From: Kitasatospora aureofaciens
GTDB lineage: Bacteria; Actinomycetota; Actinomycetes; Streptomycetales; Streptomycetaceae
Assembly: GCF_019192735.1 (NCBI RefSeq)
Contig: NZ_JAHTKP010000008.1
Location: forward strand, 172,691-236,690
Direction of reading: 5' to 3'
Length of the DNA stretch: 64,000 bases
Made by a program: the position numbers and the translations under genes. This document shows positions 49,864 through 57,958 of this stretch, one piece after another. The notes beneath the pieces were generated by a model that was not told the origin of the DNA, did no database searches, and was given only the letters and a program-made list of their open reading frames with translations. Each line of letters begins with the position of its first letter. The stretch's first letter is position 1.

Positions 49864-50949
49864 ATGGCCCAGCAGGTGAAGGCAGTCATCGCGCGTGCCA
49901 AGGGCGCGCCCGTGGAGGTGACCACGATCGTCGTGCCGGACCCCGGCCCGGGCGAGGCGGTGGTCAGGATCCAGGCCTGCGGGGTGTGCCACACCGACCT
50001 CCACTACCGCGAGGGCGGCATCAACGACGAGTTCCCGTTCCTGCTCGGCCACGAGGCCGCGGGCGTCGTCGAGTCGGTCGGCGAGGGCGTCACCGAGGTC
50101 GCCCCGGGTGACTTCGTCATCCTCAACTGGCGTGCGGTGTGCGGCCAGTGCCGCGCGTGCAAGCGGGGCCGCCCGCAGTACTGCTTCAACACCCACAACG
50201 CGAAGCAGAAGATGACGCTCCTGGACGGCACCGAGCTGTCCCCGGCGCTGGGCATCGGCGCGTTCGCCGAGAAGACCCTGGTCGCGGCCGGCCAGTGCAC
50301 CAAGGTGGACCCGGCCGCCGAGCCGGCCGTCGCGGGCCTGCTGGGCTGCGGCGTGATGGCGGGCATCGGCGCCGCGATCAACACCGGCGGGGTCGGCCGG
50401 GGCGACTCGGTCGCCGTGATCGGCTGCGGCGGCGTCGGGGGCGCGGCCGTGCTCGGCTCCCGGCTGGCGGGCGCGGCGCGGATCATCGCCGTCGACATCG
50501 ACGACCGCAAGCTGGAGACGGCCCGCATGCTGGGCGCCACCCACACCGTCAACTCCCGTACCACGGACCCGGTCGAGGCGATCCGCGAGCTGACCGGCGG
50601 CAACGGCGCGGACGTCGTCGTGGAGGCGGTCGGCCGCCCGGAGACGTACAAGCAGGCGTTCTACGCCCGGGACCTGGCCGGCACCGTCGTCCTGGTCGGC
50701 GTGCCGACCCCGGAGATGACGCTGGAGCTCCCGATGCTCGACGTGTTCGGCCGCGGCGGCGCGCTGAAGTCCTCCTGGTACGGCGACTGCCTGCCCTCCC
50801 GGGACTTCCCGATGCTGATCGACCTCTACCTCCAGGGCCGCCTGGACCTCGGCGCGTTCGTCTCCGAGACTGTCGAACTCGACGCGGTGGAGCAGGCGTT
50901 CGAGCGCATGCACCAGGGCGACGTGCTCCGCTCGGTGGTGATCCTGTGA
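49864..50949 (+). CDS. mscR: S-(hydroxymethyl)mycothiol dehydrogenase
   Basis: 361-residue zinc alcohol dehydrogenase. Catalytic zinc ligands CGVCHTD near 39 and GHEAAG near 64; structural zinc [15 protein letters not shown] near 95; NAD site VIGCGGVGG near 185; the end [15 protein letters not shown]. The sequence fits the mycothiol-dependent formaldehyde dehydrogenase/nitrosothiol reductase of actinobacteria, which oxidises the spontaneous adduct of formaldehyde and mycothiol. GGAGG lies 10 nt before the ATG. Its TGA overlaps the GTG of the next gene, an MBL hydrolase, which suits the pathway (thioester cleavage). Confidence 0.5.
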   Translation: MAQQVKAVIARAKGAPVEVTTIVVPDPGPGEAVVRIQACGVCHTDLHYREGGINDEFPFLLGHEAAGVVESVGEGVTEVAPGDFVILNWRAVCGQCRACKRGRPQYCFNTHNAKQKMTLLDGTELSPALGIGAFAEKTLVAAGQCTKVDPAAEPAVAGLLGCGVMAGIGAAINTGGVGRGDSVAVIGCGGVGGAAVLGSRLAGAARIIAVDIDDRKLETARMLGATHTVNSRTTDPVEAIRELTGGNGADVVVEAVGRPETYKQAFYARDLAGTVVLVGVPTPEMTLELPMLDVFGRGGALKSSWYGDCLPSRDFPMLIDLYLQGRLDLGAFVSETVELDAVEQAFERMHQGDVLRSVVIL

Positions 50950-51575
50950 CCCTGCGGGTGGACCGCCTCGTCACCGCCGGCACCTTCGAACTCGACGGCG
51001 GCAGCTGGGAGGTGGAGAACAACGTCTGGATCGTCGGCGACGACGCCGAGGCGGTGGTGATCGACGCCGCCCACGACGCCGACGCGATCGAGGCCGCGCT
51101 CGGCGGGCGCCGGCTGCTGGCGATCGTCTGCACCCACGCGCACAACGACCACGTCGACGCGGCCCCGGCGCTCGCCGCCCGCACCGGCGCGCCGATCCTG
51201 CTGCACCCGGACGACCTGCCGCTGTGGAAGCTCACCCACCCCGAGCGCCTCCCGGACGGCGAACTCGCCGACGGGCAGCGGATCGAGGTGGCCGGCACGG
51301 CGCTGACCGTCCTGCACACCCCCGGCCACGCGCCGGGCGCGGTCTGCCTCTACGCGCCCGCGCTCGGCACCGTCTTCACCGGCGACACCCTGTTCCAGGG
51401 CGGCCCGGGCGCGACCGGCCGGTCGTTCTCGCACTTCCCGACGATCATCGACTCGATCCGGGACCGGCTCCTGTCGCTCCCGCCGGAGACGGTGGTCCGG
51501 ACCGGCCACGGCGACCCCACCACGATCGGCGCCGAGGCCCCGGCGCTGCCCGAGTGGATCGCCCGCGGTCACTGA
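50946..51575 (+). CDS. MBL-fold hydrolase, mycothiol pathway partner
   Basis: 209-residue glyoxalase II-like metallo-hydrolase: full metal motif THAHNDHVD near 60, [13 protein letters not shown] near 122, [10 protein letters not shown] near 143 and [11 protein letters not shown] near 183. Overlap with the dehydrogenase gene (GTGA, 50946-50949) strongly suggests it hydrolyses the S-formylmycothiol made by that enzyme; this is inferred from context, as the substrate is not readable. Usual length; all metal ligands present. GTG start. Confidence 0.5.
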   Translation: MTLRVDRLVTAGTFELDGGSWEVENNVWIVGDDAEAVVIDAAHDADAIEAALGGRRLLAIVCTHAHNDHVDAAPALAARTGAPILLHPDDLPLWKLTHPERLPDGELADGQRIEVAGTALTVLHTPGHAPGAVCLYAPALGTVFTGDTLFQGGPGATGRSFSHFPTIIDSIRDRLLSLPPETVVRTGHGDPTTIGAEAPALPEWIARGH

Positions 51576-51648
51576 CCGTACGCTCATCCGCTGATCCGTC
51601 CGGCCCCCGGGGACCTCGCCGTGCCCCGGGGGCCGTACGATCGCGGCC

Positions 51649-52050
51649 ATGGCCCATGATCCGCGCGACCTCGACGACGCCTTCCTCGCCTTCTGGCGCG
51701 AGCGCCACATCTCCACCCTGACCACCCGGCGCCCCGACGGCTCCCCGCACGTGGTCCCGGTCGGCGTGACGTACGAGCCGGCGACCGGCATCGCCCGGGT
51801 GATCACCAGCCGGACCAGCCGCAAGGCGCGCAACGTCGCCGTCGCCGGCCCCGAGGGCCTGCGCGTCGCCGTCTGCCAGGTCGACCGGGCCCGCTGGTCC
51901 ACGCTGGAGGGCGTCGCCGTCGTCCGCGACGAGCCCGAGCAGGTCGCCGAGGCCGAGCGCCGCTACGCCGAGCGCTACCGCGAGCCGCGCGTGAACCCGG
52001 ACCGCGTCGTCATCGAGATCACCGTCGACCGGGTCCTCGGCCGCGCCTGA
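51649..52050 (+). CDS. PPOX-class F420-dependent flavin/deazaflavin protein
   Basis: 133-residue split-barrel protein of the pyridoxamine-phosphate-oxidase-like class: FWRERHISTLTTRRPDGSPH at the N-terminus and a central VITSRTSRKARNVAVAGP, the phrase that marks F420-binding members (compare TIGR03618). Likely an F420H2-dependent reductase or a biliverdin-type cofactor enzyme. ATG at 51649; the ribosome site is poor. It follows the MBL gene by 73 nt and converges with the SRPBCC gene. Confidence 0.5.
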   Translation: MAHDPRDLDDAFLAFWRERHISTLTTRRPDGSPHVVPVGVTYEPATGIARVITSRTSRKARNVAVAGPEGLRVAVCQVDRARWSTLEGVAVVRDEPEQVAEAERRYAERYREPRVNPDRVVIEITVDRVLGRA

Positions 52051-52089
52051 CGCTCATTGATCGGATCGTCCGACCGACCCGGGACAGGA

Positions 52090-52494
52090 CTACTCCGCGA
52101 GCGCCGGGGCGATCCGCCGCAGCACGCCCGGCCAGCCCTGCGCCATGCCCTGGTGCGCCTGCCGGCCCATCGGGGTGTCCAGGTCGAAGCCCGCGTGCTC
52201 CAGCAGCAGCCGCGTGCCGTGCCCCTCCGGGACCAGCCGCCACGTCACGGTGGTGTCCAGCGTGCCCTCGGCGAAGCTGTAGCTCAGCAGCCGCTCCGGC
52301 TCGACCGCGATCACCTCGCACGGCTGCTGCCCCCACGGCCCCATGTCCAGTGTGAACCGGTGCCCCACCACCGCCTTGACGTCCCCCGCCGCCCACCACC
52401 GCGCGTGCAGCTCGGGCTCCGTCAGCGCCTCCCAGACCCGCGCCGGCGGGTGGGGCAGGAACTCGTCACAGCTGATGACGGCCTTGTCGGTCAT
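52090..52494 (-). CDS. SRPBCC (AHSA1-like) protein
   Basis: 134-residue START-like protein: FLPHPPARVWEALTEPELHARWW at the N-terminus and GTRLLLEHAGFDLDTPMGRQ near 95 are standard AHSA1 features. Its hydrophobic pocket binds an unknown small ligand. ATG at 52494 overlaps the ArsR stop (ATGA), forming the very common ArsR-SRPBCC operon in actinobacteria. All of the fold is present. Confidence 0.5.
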   Translation of the reverse strand: MTDKAVISCDEFLPHPPARVWEALTEPELHARWWAAGDVKAVVGHRFTLDMGPWGQQPCEVIAVEPERLLSYSFAEGTLDTTVTWRLVPEGHGTRLLLEHAGFDLDTPMGRQAHQGMAQGWPGVLRRIAPALAE

Positions 52495-52805
52495 GAATTC
52501 TCCTCGTCCAGGAGCTCGCGCAGCGAACGCATCCGCGCCCGCCAGTAGTGCTCGAAGGGGTGCAGCCATTCCCCGACCTCGGCGAGCGGGGTGGCCTCCA
52601 GGTGGTAGTAGCGGTGCCGTCCGCGCGGTTCCTCGCGCACCAGCCGGGCGCTGCGCAGCACCGCCAGGTGCTCCGACACCGCCGACCGGCTCAGCGCGAA
52701 GTCGCCGGCCAGTTCGCCGGCCGCTCGCGGCCCGTCCTTGAGGGCCTCCAGCAGCTTTCGCCGCACGGGGTTGGCCAGGGCGCTGAACACGTCGACATCC
52801 GCCAT
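52491..52805 (-). CDS. ArsR-family regulator paired with SRPBCC
   Basis: 104-residue winged-helix repressor: DVFSALANPVRRKLLEALKDG, then AGELAGDFALSRSAVSEHLAVL (recognition helix) and RLVREEPRGRHRYYHLEATPL (wing). No metal-site Cys. The operon with SRPBCC and the inverted repeats just upstream suggest autoregulation. ATG at 52805; ribosome site GGAG about 8 nt upstream. Compare SdpR-type regulators. Confidence 0.5.
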   Translation of the reverse strand: MADVDVFSALANPVRRKLLEALKDGPRAAGELAGDFALSRSAVSEHLAVLRSARLVREEPRGRHRYYHLEATPLAEVGEWLHPFEHYWRARMRSLRELLDEENS

Positions 52806-52818
52806 GGCTCCACCATGC

Positions 52819-52834
52819 GTCGGAGAACTCCGAC
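52819..52834. promoter_or_regulatory. inverted repeat GTCGGAG-AA-CTCCGAC upstream of arsR
   Basis: Perfect 7-bp arms, 14 nt before the ArsR start codon, followed on the far side by ACATGTCAACTTTTCCCGACATGT-like partial repeats. Likely autoregulatory operator. Confidence 0.5.
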
Positions 52835-53044
52835 ATGTCAACTTTTCCCGACACATGCGAGCCGACCTCGACCACCCGTAACGGCTCTTCGCCGCCTCCT
52901 GGACTACCGAAGGCGTCCGGGGCGCTTCAACCACCGCTCGACCTACGGACCGACCGGGCCTGAGTGCTCACACGAACCTGAGTGCGCACACGGAAGTGCC
53001 CTGCGGGAGCGGGCGAGGCCGCTTCCGCAGGGCAGAGCCCTGGC

Positions 53045-54097
53045 CTAGTTGGTGGTGATCCAGGTGCCGCGGGTGCTGTTCCAGTGGATGGTGGCGGCCT
53101 GGAAGTGCTGGGCCTTCCCGCCGTTTTCGTCGACCTCGTCGGTGGTGGGATAGCCGAGGGCGGCTTCGCGGCCGTTGGCGGCGAAGGCGTCGTTGATGGC
53201 GCCGTGGATTTCGTGGGTTCCGGTCTGGGGGGACCAGAGGAAGAGGCCGTGTTCGAAGAACTGGTAGCGGCCTCGGGTGCCGTTGGGCGCTTTGGCGGCG
53301 TCGGCTTCGTCGCTGGTGGGGAAGCCCCAGCGGCGTTCGGCGTCGGTGGCCCAGAAGGCGGTCAGGATGTCGCCGTAGACGGGGTGGGCGTCGTCGGGGT
53401 GCCAGAGGATGATCCCGTTCTGGAACTGCTGGAACCGACCGCCCAGCGAGGAGTCCGCCTCGGCGCGCACCGGCACGCCGAGCACGCTGTTGGCTCCGCC
53501 CATCGCGGCGTACTTGGCGCCGATCGTCCCGTAGGGCTGGAACGCCTCGTCGCGCTGGGCCCGGGCGGTGCCCTCGGCCTGGTCGTAGCGGTCCGGGTAC
53601 GCCGAGCGCTGCACGGCCTGGGCGAGTTGACCGGCGGTGCTGCCCTGCATGCCGGGCTCCATCTGCAGGGCGACCTCGAAGAACTTGCCTGCCGCGTAGT
53701 CGACGTTGAGCAACTGGTCGGGGGACCCCCAGCCCTGGGAGGAGCGCTGCTGGAACACCCCGAGCGAGTCCCGGTCGCCGCAGGACAGGTTGTTCATATG
53801 GGATTCGACCCAGCCGGTTTCGAAGCCGGCCAGCATCACCTTGTCGTCCACGTTCATCCGCTGGCCGACCTCGTACACCTTGCGGGTGACGGCGATGTCG
53901 CGGTCCGGCGGGACGTAGCAGCCGGCGTCGGCCGCGGAGAGATGGTTCAGCGGGCCCGGAATCGGCTCTGTGGTCCGTGGGCTCGGAACGGGCTGTGTGG
54001 TTCGCGCCCGGGCCGGCCCGGCGGAGGCGGCCACGGCCGTGGTGGCCAGCAGGGCCGCGGTTGCCAGGGTGGCGAGTCGTGCGGTGCTGTTGCGCAT
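53045..54097 (-). CDS. secreted lytic-transglycosylase-like protein with LGFP repeats
   Basis: 350-residue exported protein. Sec signal peptide at residues 1-31 (ATLATAALLATTAVAASAGP). Residues about 65-190 form a lysozyme-like helical domain (MLAGFETGWVESHMNNLSCG and DSLGVFQQRSSQGWGSPDQL) that resembles transglycosylase regions. Three LGFP repeats follow (KYAAMGGANSVLGVPV, RRWGFPTSDE, EAALGYPTTDE), which anchor proteins to the mycolic-acid-free actinobacterial wall or add stability. It probably works on peptidoglycan outside the cell. ATG at 54097 is clear from the signal peptide; earlier in-frame sequence is antisense to another gene. Confidence 0.5.
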   Translation of the reverse strand: MRNSTARLATLATAALLATTAVAASAGPARARTTQPVPSPRTTEPIPGPLNHLSAADAGCYVPPDRDIAVTRKVYEVGQRMNVDDKVMLAGFETGWVESHMNNLSCGDRDSLGVFQQRSSQGWGSPDQLLNVDYAAGKFFEVALQMEPGMQGSTAGQLAQAVQRSAYPDRYDQAEGTARAQRDEAFQPYGTIGAKYAAMGGANSVLGVPVRAEADSSLGGRFQQFQNGIILWHPDDAHPVYGDILTAFWATDAERRWGFPTSDEADAAKAPNGTRGRYQFFEHGLFLWSPQTGTHEIHGAINDAFAANGREAALGYPTTDEVDENGGKAQHFQAATIHWNSTRGTWITTN

Positions 54098-54135
54098 ACG
54101 CCGTCTGCTCCGTGTCGGTTCGTGGCGGCCCGGAC

Positions 54136-54162
54136 CGGTCGGATCGGTCGGGTCGGTCGGGT
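54136..54162. repeat. 9-bp tandem repeat CGGTCGGGT, three units
   Basis: Three units at 54136-54162, the first with one change, in the 95-nt gap between the DUF4185 and LGFP genes. It occupies the upstream region of the LGFP gene and may alter promoter spacing. No other element is seen. Confidence 0.5.
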
Positions 54163-54192
54163 CGGTTCGAGGGAGTTCGTGCTCGGCCGCGG

Positions 54193-55401
54193 TCACGGGT
54201 TGATGCCGTCGTACTGGAGCACCCGATAGGGCGACTGGCCCTGCTGCCCGTTCCACTGGGAGACGATCAGGGTCAGGGAGTTGGCGTTCGCGCTGCCCGG
54301 GTGGATGTAGCCGCCGTAGAGGTAGGGGAGCTGAGGACGGCCCCAGTGGCTCGGAGGGAAGGCGCTGTTGCCGGCGATCTGGACCTTGGCCGCGGTCCAC
54401 GCCGCGTCCGGGCGGGGGGCGGTGCGGGTGCAGATCGAGTAGTCGGTCACGTCGAAGTAGCTCATGCAGTAGGTGCTGCCGATCCGCTTGACGGAGAACT
54501 CCCCGATGTTGTTGCCGGAGAGGATGACCGACGGCGGCGCAGCAGTGGTCCACTGCCAGGAGCCGTTGAGATAGGCCCAGTTCTGCTGGGCACCGAAGTT
54601 GCCGGCCCGGAAGTCGTCCGGCCGGATCCGGAAGAGCTGGATCGCGCCGCCGTCGCCGGTGTTCCGGTGGGTGCCGTTCCAGCGCTTGGAGAAGATGTAG
54701 AGCCAGCCGTCCGGGTCGATCCCGGCGAAGGACCACATCCCGTACATGGACTGGTTGGCGCCCTGGGTGTCGCCGGCCCAGTGATAGGGGTAGTCCTGCC
54801 AGGTCACGCCGTGGTCGTCGGAGTAGGCCACCCCGGACATCAGCGAGCCGTCGTAGCCGGCCGGCGGGGTCCAGGTCGCCACCGAGGTGTACTGGATGTA
54901 GGTGCGTCCGCCGAACTCGATGCAGTCGTTGGGGATGCGGCTGAACTCCCAGCCGTAGCCGTTGTCCGCCTGGTGCGCGTAGTTGAAGATCTGGTTGGCC
55001 TGGCCGCCGGTGGGCATCGCCCAGGTGAAGGAGATCGGCGAGCCGCCGCTGCGGTCGAAGTTCGCCTGCGCGAGGATCACCGGCGAGCCGAGGTACGGGT
55101 CGCGCTGGGCGGGGTTGGCCCAGGAGTCGCCGAAGACGTAGCCCCAAGTACCGTCGTGCTCCCGGAAGTACGGGATGCCGAGGTCCCCGGAGCCCAGCCC
55201 TTGCGCGCTCGCCGAATCACCGGGGGTGTCGCAGAGCGGGGTGCCGTTCTGGGCCAGCGGGGTGGCGGCCGCGCGCGAAGCGGCGGTGCTTGGGCCGGCG
55301 GCCGTGCCGACCAGCCCCGCACCGAGAGTCAGGCCGGCACCCGCTCGAAGCACCGCGCGGCGGCTGAGCTCACCGCGGTCAGGGCGGGAAGCGTTGGACA
55401 T
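54193..55401 (-). CDS. secreted DUF4185-type protein (putative glycoside-hydrolase-like)
   Basis: 402-residue exported protein. The N-terminus has a Tat signal, LSRRAVLRAGAGLTLGAGL with AxA-type cleavage near residue 42. The mature part (about 70-400) matches the DUF4185 beta-propeller-like family: GIPYFREHDGTWGYVFGDSW near 75-95, SGVAYSDDHGVTWQDYPYHW near 190 and WGRPQLPYLYGGYIHPGS near 360, where conserved acidic and Trp residues suggest sugar binding. Enzyme activity is unproven. ATG at 55401, with GGAGGATCC upstream. It is the first gene of a secreted pair with the LGFP protein. Confidence 0.5.
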   Translation of the reverse strand: MSNASRPDRGELSRRAVLRAGAGLTLGAGLVGTAAGPSTAASRAAATPLAQNGTPLCDTPGDSASAQGLGSGDLGIPYFREHDGTWGYVFGDSWANPAQRDPYLGSPVILAQANFDRSGGSPISFTWAMPTGGQANQIFNYAHQADNGYGWEFSRIPNDCIEFGGRTYIQYTSVATWTPPAGYDGSLMSGVAYSDDHGVTWQDYPYHWAGDTQGANQSMYGMWSFAGIDPDGWLYIFSKRWNGTHRNTGDGGAIQLFRIRPDDFRAGNFGAQQNWAYLNGSWQWTTAAPPSVILSGNNIGEFSVKRIGSTYCMSYFDVTDYSICTRTAPRPDAAWTAAKVQIAGNSAFPPSHWGRPQLPYLYGGYIHPGSANANSLTLIVSQWNGQQGQSPYRVLQYDGINP

Positions 55402-55830
55402 CGGCGGATCCTCCTGAGGGTGGTGGCGTGTCCTACCGGGGAGCGGCTGTCGCGCGGGTCATCGGACGCCCGCTGACGACGTGTGAACTACCGCACACGA
55501 CATATCCGGTGGAAAACGGAGTCAAGCACCCTCGGAACCGGTTTGATTCTTGGCATGACCGGTGCGAAGCGAGGGCGCCGCGCCCATCAAACCCGGCCCG
55601 AGTCGGGCTGTCACGCGCCGATGACCTGCTCGGACAAACGCCGGACAAAGCTCGGACAGGCCCGGAACGGGAGAGCCGGAGCGGCCGGACGGGGTGCCTC
55701 GCTCCTGCGCCGCACCCCGATCCCGAGACTTGCCCGACCGTGGCAGGTCCCGCGGTTCCGTCCTCGCCCCGATGGCGCGGGCGACCTCGGTCGATTGCCA
55801 TGAGCCCCAACAGACTGAGAGGACAAGCAG
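55402..55830. other. 429-nt divergent intergenic region
   Basis: Separates the DUF4185 and HTH-transglycosylase genes. The left half is lower in GC (AACTACCGCACACGACATAT near 55490) and probably holds the promoters. Positions 55625-55670 contain spaced CGGACAAA/CGGACAGG direct repeats with about 11- and 10-bp spacing, a possible regulator site. No gene is seen. Confidence 0.5.
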
Positions 55831-56943
55831 GTGGGACGGCAGGAACAGCCGCTCGACGCCGGGGACGGTCCCCTGGTGCTCTTCGCGCTTGAGCTGCGGG
55901 AGTTGCGACGCCAGGCCGGCAGCCCGCCGTACCGTCAGCTCGCCGCCCGCACCAACTACTCCGCCTCCACGCTCGCCGAAGCCGCCGCCGGCCGCCGGCT
56001 GCCGAGCGACGGGGTGCTCGCCGCCTTCGTGACCGCGTGCGGCGGTGACCCGGTGGAGTGGGAGCACCGCCGGATCCGTACGCACCGGCTGATCACCCAG
56101 CCCCCGACGGTGGTTCGGCCCGTGGCGGCCGGGGACGCGGTGCTGTCCGCCGAGCCGCCCGTGGCGGCCGGGGACGCGGTGCTGTCCGCCGAGCCGCCCG
56201 TGGTGGCGGAGGACGCGGTGCCGTCCGCCGAGCCGCCCGTGCGAGCGGCCGACAGGACATCCGTCGACCCGGCACCGGCCGACGTGCGGTCAGCTCGGCG
56301 GCGCGCCCCTCGGCGTCAGCCGGCCGTACTGCGCCGCGTCCTCGGCTCCGCCGTTGCCGTTCTGTTCGCGCTGACCTTCGGCGTCTGCGTCCCGGGCGAC
56401 TCGGCCGCACCGGGCACCCTGACGGCCCTCACCGTCCAGGTCCCGCTCCGGGAGGCCGCGCGATGGCTGCACCCTGGCACCGACATTCCGGCCCAGTACC
56501 GGGAACTGATCACCGAGGCGGGCACCGGCTGTCCCGAACCCGAGATCACGCCGGCCCTGATCGCGGCGATGCTCAAGGCCGAGAGCGGATTCGACCCGAA
56601 CCTGAGCGACCCGGCCAACGACGAGTACGGCATCGCCCGCTGGACGCCCCGAGTGCTCCGCCACTACCTGCCGGTGGGCCGCCAGGACACCGTCCCCACC
56701 CCGCCGTTCACCGCCGAGGACTCGATTCTCGCGATGGGCCGAATGCTCTGCGCCATTGCCCCGGAGCTCCGGGGCGTCCAGGGCGATCCGGCGCTCAACC
56801 TGGCCGCTGCGTACCGCACTGCCACTTGGGTGGTGCGGAATCACGACGAGGCCAGGCTCGCGGCGCTCAAGCCGTATCTGAACGAGGTCAGCGACAACCT
56901 CCGGCGCTACCGCCCGGCGCCGGGTCCCGACGTACGGCCCTGA
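55831..56943 (+). CDS. fusion of HTH domain, TM helix and lytic transglycosylase
   Basis: 370-residue protein with an unusual layout. Residues 15-90 are an XRE-type helix-turn-helix as in streptomycete cytosolic proteins (LRELRRQAGSPPYRQLAART). A Pro/Ala linker follows, including three 13-residue repeats (PVAAGDAVLSAEP), a TM helix near 165-185 (VLGSAVAVLFALTFGVCV), and an extracytoplasmic SLT-type domain (ALIAAMLKAESGFDPNLSDP near 250, with catalytic Glu, then EYGIARW). One chain thus links a putative DNA-binding domain in the cytoplasm with a wall-cutting domain outside. GTG at 55831, with GAGAGGA upstream. Similar actinobacterial fusions exist; function unknown. Confidence 0.5.
   Translation: MGRQEQPLDAGDGPLVLFALELRELRRQAGSPPYRQLAARTNYSASTLAEAAAGRRLPSDGVLAAFVTACGGDPVEWEHRRIRTHRLITQPPTVVRPVAAGDAVLSAEPPVAAGDAVLSAEPPVVAEDAVPSAEPPVRAADRTSVDPAPADVRSARRRAPRRQPAVLRRVLGSAVAVLFALTFGVCVPGDSAAPGTLTALTVQVPLREAARWLHPGTDIPAQYRELITEAGTGCPEPEITPALIAAMLKAESGFDPNLSDPANDEYGIARWTPRVLRHYLPVGRQDTVPTPPFTAEDSILAMGRMLCAIAPELRGVQGDPALNLAAAYRTATWVVRNHDEARLAALKPYLNEVSDNLRRYRPAPGPDVRP
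56119..56235 (+). repeat. three 39-bp in-frame tandem units
   Basis: Units at 56119-56157, 56158-56196 and 56197-56235 encode PVAAGDAVLSAEP three times; the first two are identical at DNA level and the third has five substitutions. They lengthen the linker between the HTH and the membrane helix. Confidence 0.5.
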
Positions 56944-57097
56944 GGCGAGCGGTGCGCAGGTCTTCGGCCGCCGGGGGTGAGCGCCCCGCTCACCCCCGGT
57001 TCGCGGCCGGTGAGCATGCCGAGCATGGTGAGGTCGAGCAGGGTGGCCACCACGTGCTGTCGGTGGAACTGCCGGACTGATTGCCGCTACCGGCGAT

Positions 57098-57793
57098 TCA
57101 TCGACGGGTGGACTCCCGGAGCGTGCGGCGCGCGGCGACCAGGGCGAGCAGGGCCCAGAGGAGGCTCAGGGTGGCCACGGCGTAGACGCCGAGGCCGAGG
57201 AAGGCCAGGTCCAGGTCCGTTCCGGCCGGTGGGACCCAGCCGTCCGGGTCGACGAGGACGGTGGTGGTCCGGCCGACGTCGGACGTCCCGTAGCAGCCCG
57301 ACCCCTGGAACTCCGCGTGCGGCAACGGCTGTCCGTCCGCCCGGCGGATGCCGCACTTCCAGCTCACTCGCCCCGAGCGGTCCTTCGCGGCGTGGGCCCA
57401 GGTGACGACCACGGCGGTCCGCTCGGCGCGGCGCGCGATCACCTCCGCCCGGAAGGCCGCCGTGGGCAGGGCCACCAGCAGGATCCCCAGCAGCACCCCC
57501 GGCCACAGCACCCATCCGCTGGTCCGCACCACCATCAGCCCGCCCAGCGACACGATGAGCACCAGGACGGCGACAACGGTGCAGGGCGCCGTGCAGTCCG
57601 GGTTCCCGGCGAGCACCATCAGCCCCACGATCACCAGCGGCGTGAGCACCGCGAGCAGACCCGCCGTCCGTTTCACGGTCCGGGGCGACACTGGCTTGTC
57701 CTTCCGGCTGCCCGTCCTCCTTGGCGCCTTCTGTGGGCGCGCGACCCCGTTGGCCAGCGGTCTCTTCTGCTTCTTCTTGCCGCCTCGCGCCAT
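57098..57793 (-). CDS. hypothetical membrane protein
   Basis: 231-residue protein with a very basic N-terminus (GGKKKQKR and so on), three TM helices in the first half (about 47-65, 75-95, 97-115), a soluble middle (residues 120-190, with CGIRRADGQPLPHAEFQGSGC and two Cys that may form a disulphide) and a fourth TM near 195-217. DUF3592-like features are weakly visible in TTTVLVDPDGWVPPAG. ATG at 57793, with GGGGGACG upstream. Next gene on the other strand is divergent across an AT-rich, operator-like region. Confidence 0.5.
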   Translation of the reverse strand: MARGGKKKQKRPLANGVARPQKAPRRTGSRKDKPVSPRTVKRTAGLLAVLTPLVIVGLMVLAGNPDCTAPCTVVAVLVLIVSLGGLMVVRTSGWVLWPGVLLGILLVALPTAAFRAEVIARRAERTAVVVTWAHAAKDRSGRVSWKCGIRRADGQPLPHAEFQGSGCYGTSDVGRTTTVLVDPDGWVPPAGTDLDLAFLGLGVYAVATLSLLWALLALVAARRTLRESTRR

Positions 57794-57885
57794 GCGGCGT
57801 CCCCCGTTCGTTCGTGCGTGCGCTCGATTGCTCGCGACAGTGTGGCAGTCCCTGTAGAGGGAAGGATCCCCCGACCTCCCGCGGA

Positions 57886-57916
57886 ATCTTGATATGAAGT
57901 ATCTTGATGTCGAGAT
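57886..57916. promoter_or_regulatory. MarR-type operator upstream of the MFS gene
   Basis: ATCTTGATGTCGAGAT (57901-57916) is a near-perfect inverted repeat (ATCTTGA-N2-TCGAGAT, one mismatch), and TCTTGAT also recurs 15 bp to the left (57888). This is the look of Streptomyces MarR/OhrR-type operators (TATCTTGATATCAAGATA). No MarR gene is in the window, so the regulator acts from elsewhere. Confidence 0.5.
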
Positions 57917-57958
57917 TGATGTAGGAGTGTCGTCGGGGATGCAAACGGGGGCTTTGCC

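Noticed and set aside
21698..54162. Short direct repeats at 21.7, 40.7, 47.8, 49.5 and 54.1 kb considered as CRISPR arrays
   Set aside because: Units are 9-19 bp and head-to-tail with no unique spacers and no cas genes; they are minisatellites.
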